A program made the position numbers and the translations under genes. A DNA stretch of 64,000 nucleotides. Source: Puccinia triticina. Lineage: Eukaryota > Basidiomycota > Pucciniomycetes > Pucciniales > Pucciniaceae. The notes below the pieces were generated by a model. It was not told the DNA's origin. It saw only the letters and a program-made list of their open reading frames with translations, and did not search any database. The DNA lies in contig NC_070572.1 in the NCBI RefSeq assembly GCF_026914185.1, positions 682,001 to 746,000 on the forward strand. Direction: 5' to 3'. Below are positions 58,972 through 64,000 of the stretch, piece after piece. The stretch's first letter is position 1; each line of letters begins with the position of its first letter.

Positions 58972-59554
58972 TGCAAGCGGACCAGTCATTGAGAGGAGTT
59001 ATCTTATGTTATACACCTCTCAATGGCCGGAGAGAACCGTCCAGTCATTGAGCGGAGTTGTTTACTCCTCTCGATGACTGGAGAGGACCAGCACGTATCT
59101 CAATGACCGGAACGGGCCCAGTCATTGAGGAGAGTATTTACTCCTCTCGATGACCGGAGAGAATCGGTCATCAAGGTGATTGTTTGCTGCTCTTGATGAC
59201 TGGCCAAGAGAGCCGGTAATTGAGAGGAGTATTTGCTCCTCTCAGCAACCGGAACAGACCCGGTTATCATTGCATACATATTTTGTTCTTTCTTGGCAAG
59301 CTTTGAGTAGGAGTTGGTGCGTTTGTTGATACCGTGTCGAGCGTCTTTGCCAATGAAGTCGAGTGGATGGAGGTGTGTCTGGTCGATTGCGGCTGGGAGG
59401 CGACCCGCAGAAGTCAGCAGGTGATTGCGGGTTTGACTGCCCCAGCAATGTTCCCAGGGTCGTTCTGCGGGTCCGTTAGCGCGCAAGAAAGGAACCCGGG
59501 CGGCCAAAGTTTGCCCCCAAACGCCCAGTCGCGGCTCCGTTAGAGATGCTCTTA

Positions 59555-59865
59555 TACCCCCATTCATAGGATCTTCAAGACAAGCAAACCTTGGATCAAT
59601 ACCTACTGGAAACTCTGGACAACCTGTCAACTCTGGACAACCTTGAACTCAACAACCCCTCAACTCTGGAAATTGTGGACCTGCCCCTTTCAATCCTGGA
59701 CCTATGAGGGACAACAAACAATAAGACTCATCAAACAGTTCAGTTTTGGATCCCATCTCTCTGGATGAACCCCTTCCCCCCATGGAATCACCTCCCCCTT
59801 CACCTGTGGCATGAGAACCCAGGACAACTCACAGAAGCTATGGACCCATCCCTTCAAGAACTCAT
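59555..59865 (+). other. Leader-like region of the Gypsy element
   Basis: Short CTCTGGACAACCT/CAACTCTGGA repeats; continuous in style with the Gypsy gag that follows, but no certain coding start. Confidence 0.4.
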
Positions 59866-60570
59866 TTGCCCAAGACCTCTGGAACTCACTTTCTGGATAA
59901 AGAGCCAGTCATGCCCAAGTACTACAAAGGAGACAGGCCATCAGTTAAAATCAAACCCTTGGACAAAGAACTCTTTTTTTCTGGATCCAACATGCCCATA
60001 AAAAAATTCATTAGAAGATATGAAATAGCAGGAAGGACTGATGGAGCCAGCCCAGAGGATTTAGCCACCAAAATTCTTTCTTTTATCCATGGAGAATCCT
60101 TAAAGGATGAAGTAGAGGAGATGTGAGGCCATGAAAACTCCAGCTGGGAAACTCTCAAAAAGGAAATACTTACCAGATTTGGATCTTCTCTCCCCTTGGT
60201 CAAATATACTAAACAGGACCTCAGAAAATTGGTCAACTCTGCTGTCAATCAAGGAGTAATCAGGACTCTGGAACACTTCAAGATTTTCAGAACTAAATTT
60301 GAAGCCATCACCCACTACCTGGTCAGAATGGGATATAGCACCACCATTGAAGAACATAGGGAATACCTCTTGGAAGCCCTCAGCCCTGAATTGGATGTCA
60401 CAGTCACCAGAGAACTCAACAGGGACAACAGAATGTTAGTTTCAAAATATGGAGGAGAAATCACCCCAGATACCAAGACTCTACTCACTTATATCCACAG
60501 GGAAGTCCAACAACTCTCAGTTATGGAAAGAAGAAAGGTCTGGAGACCAGAACCTTCAAGAATGCAGTAG
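59866..60570 (+). pseudogene. Ty3/Gypsy gag remnant
   Basis: One frame with an in-frame TGA at 60,124-60,126. It has the capsid-like helical region of Gypsy gag (FIRRYEIAGRTDGASP, ATKILSFIHGE, SWETLKKEILTRFGS). A continuing C-terminal region lies in broken frames to about 60,800. No zinc knuckle seen. Replacing Trp or Arg by a stop at 60,124 is the simplest reading. Confidence 0.7.
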
Positions 60571-60809
60571 ACCAATATCACCAGGCCAAAGGACAATAAC
60601 CTGGAGTAATCAAATTGACTCCTGGGACTCAGACCAAACAAGAAGAACCTGCCAACATACCTCAAACATCCTTTGGCCAACTTGAAGAAATGGACTATCC
60701 AGAATAGGCCAGCTATGATTGTGATATAGGGAAAAGGACCAGAAGTTGAAATGAATACACAGAGGCCCCATCAGCTACCAAGAAGAACAAGAAGGAACAG
60801 GAGGAACTC

Positions 60810-61715
60810 ATGGACTTGGATGATGAAAGAATTTTGGAGATTGCCAGGCAAGATGACTATGATCCAGTGGAATTGCCAGCCTCCTCAACCAAGGAATACA
60901 AACCACCAACTTCAAAGAAGGTTCTGATCAAAGCCCCAGAAGATCCTGTTACCCCTGTTGCCAAAGAAAAACCAGCCAGAAGAACTTATGTGTAAAAACC
61001 TTTGGCCCTTCAATTTCCAGACGCAGAAGAAAATATAGTCAACAGAATGCTTTTGGAAGAAAAAATGGAGTTATCCTATGCAGAATTCTTGGCCATATCC
61101 AGTGGAACAGCAGAAACCCTCAAAAAGAGGATAAGACCTAAAAAGATCCCAATTGAACAAACGAATTCAGTAAATGTAGCCTACTCTGGAGACAGATGCC
61201 ATCATGAGGAAGAAGAAGAACCAATGGAAGAAGGCCCCTCACATTATGCTTGTCCATTGGGGTGTATTTCTGTCAGCATCAATGGAAAACAAATCCAGGC
61301 TCTTTTGGATAATGGTTCTCAGGTCAACTTACTCCCCAGGGAATTGGCAGCCAAAATGGGACTGATTATCACTCAGAAACCCATGAAGCTTAGGGGAATT
61401 GGAGGCCATAAAAGTGAAATTCTTGGTATTGCAGAAAATGTTCCAGTCAAAGTAGGCCATATTACAAAAGAAGTTCATTTCTGGGTTTCATCTGCAACTG
61501 TTCAACCAATTCTGGGAAAACCATGGTTAGTGGATGTGTCAGAAACCATTAAATTCTTAGACTCTGGATCAGAATCACTATCCATAAATAAAGCAGGCCA
61601 ATCTTACCTGGTACCTATAATGAACCCCTCCAATCAGAAGTATGAAACCACCTTTCCTCAAAATGTTAATTCAGCCAAAATTCATTTTTTAGAGTATGGC
61701 ACCTTCCAGGAATAG
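60810..61715 (+). pseudogene. Ty3/Gypsy gag C-terminus and aspartic protease
   Basis: One frame interrupted by TAA at 60,993-60,995 (after RRTYV). The protease core is QALLDNGSQVNLL, with DNGS in place of D(T/S)GS; the catalytic Asp is kept. It is followed by GIGGHKSEILGIAENVPV and PILGKPWLVDV. This arrangement is typical of fungal Gypsy elements. Confidence 0.75.
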
Positions 61716-61839
61716 AGAATTGGGAGGTGCCTAAAGATTCAGAAGAGGAGAAACTTGTATCAGCAGCAAAATATAAATCAACCACCAAAAAAATTAAACC
61801 AGTCAACACACCTATGCCTCAATCTCTTAATTCTCCACT

Positions 61840-63859
61840 ATGCACTCCAACACTTTCCAGAGAACCCTACCAAAGTTCATCAATTTTGGCCCATCAAGCT
61901 TCCTCAAACCTCAAGAACTTCAGCTGCTGAAAGATGTGATTGTCCTCAGACAAGGAGCCCTGGCCTTTAATGAATATGAAAGAGAACTTCTGAAACATAC
62001 CTATGGAAAGCCTTATAAAATCCCTGTCATCCAGCATGAGCCTTGCCAGCAAAAACCAATCCCTATTCCTGGAGAAATTAAAGACCAATTGGTGGAATTA
62101 GTTAGAGAAAGAGTAAGAACTGGCCTCTATGAACTTTCCTGTTCTAGCTACTTCAGCCATGTTTTCTGTGTCAAAAAGCAAGATGGGAAGCTCAGAATTG
62201 TCCATCAACTCCAAAAACTCAACAGGGTTACCATTAAAGATGCTGGACTCCCTCCAAACCATGAAGAATTGATTGATTCATTTACCGGTAGAGCCTGCTA
62301 TGGTCTAGGAGATATTATGGGAGGGTATGATGAAAGAGAATTAGCTCCAGCATCAAGGCCACTTACTACATTTGAAACACCTTTAGGTAGATTCCAACCT
62401 ACCAGACTTCCACAGGGAGCCACAAATTCAGTAGCAGTCTACCAGGCCCAAATGATGTGGATCCTTCAAGAGGAAATTCCAAATAATGTAGGGATTTTTA
62501 TTGATGATGGAGGTATCAAAGGGCCCAAGTCAGACTACAGTCAAGAAACTTTACCTGAAAATCCTGGGATCAGAAAATTTATTTGGGAATATGCCATCAT
62601 TTTGGAAAGAGTTCTGTTTAGGATTGAAGAAGCAGGCCTTACTATTTCTGGTAAAAATTTTGCTTGCTGTGTTCCTGCCTTGGATCTGGTGGGACATGTA
62701 TTCTGTAAGGAAGGCAGGAAGATTGCAAAGAAACAGCTCAATAAAGTGGAATCTTGGCCCATCCCAGAAAATCCAACGGGAGTCAGGGCTTTCTTGGAGT
62801 TTGTGTTTACGTCAGAATCTTCATTCCAGGTCTTTCAGAAATAGCCGCTCCCCTTAGGAAATTGACCGGGAAAGACGCGGAATGGTTGTGGACTCAGTCA
62901 TGTCAGGAAGCTTTTGAAAAATTGAAATGCCTTATAGGCTATGATATTACACTAAAAAAGCTGGACTACGGCGAGGAGGCCGGACAAATTAAACTAGCAG
63001 TAGATTCTAGTTATATAGCCGCAGGCGCGGTTCTTACACAGGAAAAAGAAGGACAAGATTGCCCTGTACTGTACAAATCCGTGGTGTTCTCCCCGACCAA
63101 GTCCAAGTATGCTCAAACAAAGCTGGAGTTGTGTGGTGTTGCAAAGATCCTAAAGAAACTTCAGACTCATTTGTGGGGTCAGAATTTCAAACTATTAGTG
63201 GATTCAAAGAGTCTAATCAAAATGATCAACTCACCGGACTTGCCAAATGGGCCAATGACTTGCTGGGTTGCCTTATCCAACTCTTTTTGTTCACGTTAAT
63301 CCATGTACCCGGTAAAACATTTACAATGCCCAATGGATTTTCTCGGCGACCGCCGGATTCTAGAGAAATAGGCCAGGACTTTGACAAGGACAAGCAGTGG
63401 ATTAAGCCACATCCCGGGTTTGGAACTAGGGAAGTTTGCGTCGGCAGTACGGAAGGATCAGTAGATCTTATTGCTAAACAGCTTGGATTCTGGGGGCTAC
63501 TAGAATACTACTTACAGACCATGAATTTTCCTCCTGGATGTTTGGATGAGGATCTTGCAAGGGTTAAACATAAAGCACCAAATTTTTTTATGTCCGGGGG
63601 TTACCTTCAGAGGAAAAACAAACTGTTTGCTCAGGTGGTAGTTAGTAACCCCAACACACAAAGGAAGATCATGCATGCGTTACACAATGTGATGCTAAAA
63701 CCAGGTCAGGGACCCAAATTGTCCGCACGGGTTTGCGGAGGTTGCGGGCTGCGGATTCCGCAAGGCTGGCGCGGAGTGGCACAGTGCGGAAAATGTTCAC
63801 GAGGCGGTGCATGGGGCTATGTCAACGGCGCGGCGGCGGCGGAGCTGGACTTAACTTAA
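61840..63859 (+). pseudogene. Ty3/Gypsy reverse transcriptase, RNase H and start of integrase
   Basis: The RT is in frame 61,840-62,800: SHVFCVKKQDGKLRIV, the palm segment CYGLGDIMGGYDE with a catalytic Asp, PTRLPQGATNS, and FIDDGGI as the YxDD-type site. Near 62,796 one G is missing and the connection (FLGVCVYVRIFIPGL) continues in another frame. RNase H is LAVDSSYIAAGAVL and TKLELCGVAKIL. A second frame change occurs near 63,270, before HVPGKTFTMPNG. The N-terminal integrase region begins (RKIMHALHN) but ends at about 63,700, where unrelated GC-rich sequence starts. Inactive. Confidence 0.82.
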
Positions 63860-64000
63860 GCAGGCCGGCGCGGACTGGATAGTATAGGCTGTGACCGGGG
63901 GAAGCCGTGGCAGCCAAAGCGGGCTACGTCAGCGGGCGTAGCTGGGGCAGAGGCGGCATTGAAGGCTAGACAGGGGCAAGGAGAGTCCGACGGTGGGTGA
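63700..64000. mobile_element. GC-rich insertion cut by the window end
   Basis: GTCAGGGACCCAAATTGTCCGCACGGG starts abruptly inside the Gypsy integrase. CAGGGACCCAAA with following CGGGTTTGCGG repeats resembles a hAT-type left end. Only the first 300 bp are inside the window, so identity is tentative. Confidence 0.45.

Larger units (their letters stand above)
57863..59554. mobile_element. 1.69-kb GAGCATC/TTA element carrying a nested hairpin element
   Basis: TTA on both sides; GAGCATCTCCAACGG starts at 57,866 and its near-complement CCGTTAGAGATGCTC ends at 59,551. Subterminal regions hold TCAATGACCGG / CCGGTCATTGAG repeats in both orientations. A separate inverted-repeat element sits inside at 58,178-58,971. 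No transposase. Confidence 0.85.

Noticed and set aside
58132..58989. Open frames on both strands with Ser-His-Met-Ser-Gln-Thr repeats
   Set aside because: They only translate the 21-bp minisatellite in different phases; both strands and several frames are open, so there is no sign of a protein.

Overview
The window looks like nuclear DNA of a basidiomycete. Short GT-AG introns (roughly 50-110 nt), the family content, two small secreted-protein genes and dense nested transposons fit best with a rust fungus (Pucciniales). The species is not identifiable by eye and the rust assignment is inference. Host genes are few: a three-KH RNA-binding protein (14,863-16,369 +), a class III alcohol dehydrogenase / S-(hydroxymethyl)glutathione dehydrogenase (31,625-33,867 -), a candidate secreted protein (35,122-36,302 -) divergent from the ESCRT regulator VTA1 (37,354-38,911 +), an NCX/SLC8B1-type cation-calcium exchanger (40,912-44,228 -), a small two-exon gene of unknown function (48,170-48,815 +) and a small cysteine-containing secreted protein (50,079-50,763 +).

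Most of the rest is mobile DNA in layers. 738-8,082 is an old Copia element with 639-bp LTRs and an ATGGA target duplication. It was later split by a GC-rich insertion and by a 304-bp MITE in its integrase. 8,425-14,555 (minus strand) is a very young Copia element. Its 135-bp LTRs appear identical, its TAAGC target duplication is perfect, and its primer-binding site matches the anticodon arm of initiator tRNA-Met. It is nearly intact except for two nonsense codons, and it sits about 300 bp upstream of the KH gene. 16.4-22.3 kb holds a LINE ORF1 relic and two MITEs. 22.8-27.2 kb holds an AT-rich, unrecognised, probably broken gene split by a 2.7-kb foldback element.

The most unusual region is 27,380-31,204. 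An element with a perfect 8-bp target duplication (TAAAAATA) has, inside its left terminal repeat, a second 1.38-kb element with a perfect 9-bp duplication (CTTGGAAAA). The inner element carries an antisense fragment of a kinesin-3 motor domain, so it looks like a Pack-MULE-type gene-capturing transposon. The composite was later rearranged into a near-perfect 2.2-kb palindrome plus a duplicated arm.

From 44 kb on, repeats dominate. A dispersed hairpin family has the conserved edge GGACTTGTGTTAAG. A 3.8-kb hAT element (51,014-54,781) carries a decayed BED-finger transposase and a tRNA-like sequence. There is a 755-bp foldback MITE, and a 1.69-kb GAGCATC/TTA element carrying a nested self-complementary 21-bp minisatellite. 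A Ty3/Gypsy element with several reading-frame breaks runs to about 63.7 kb, where another sequence interrupts it.

Host gene functions are housekeeping (formaldehyde detoxification, endosomal sorting, calcium transport, RNA binding) plus two possible effectors next to repeats. No operon-like or pathway cluster is visible.
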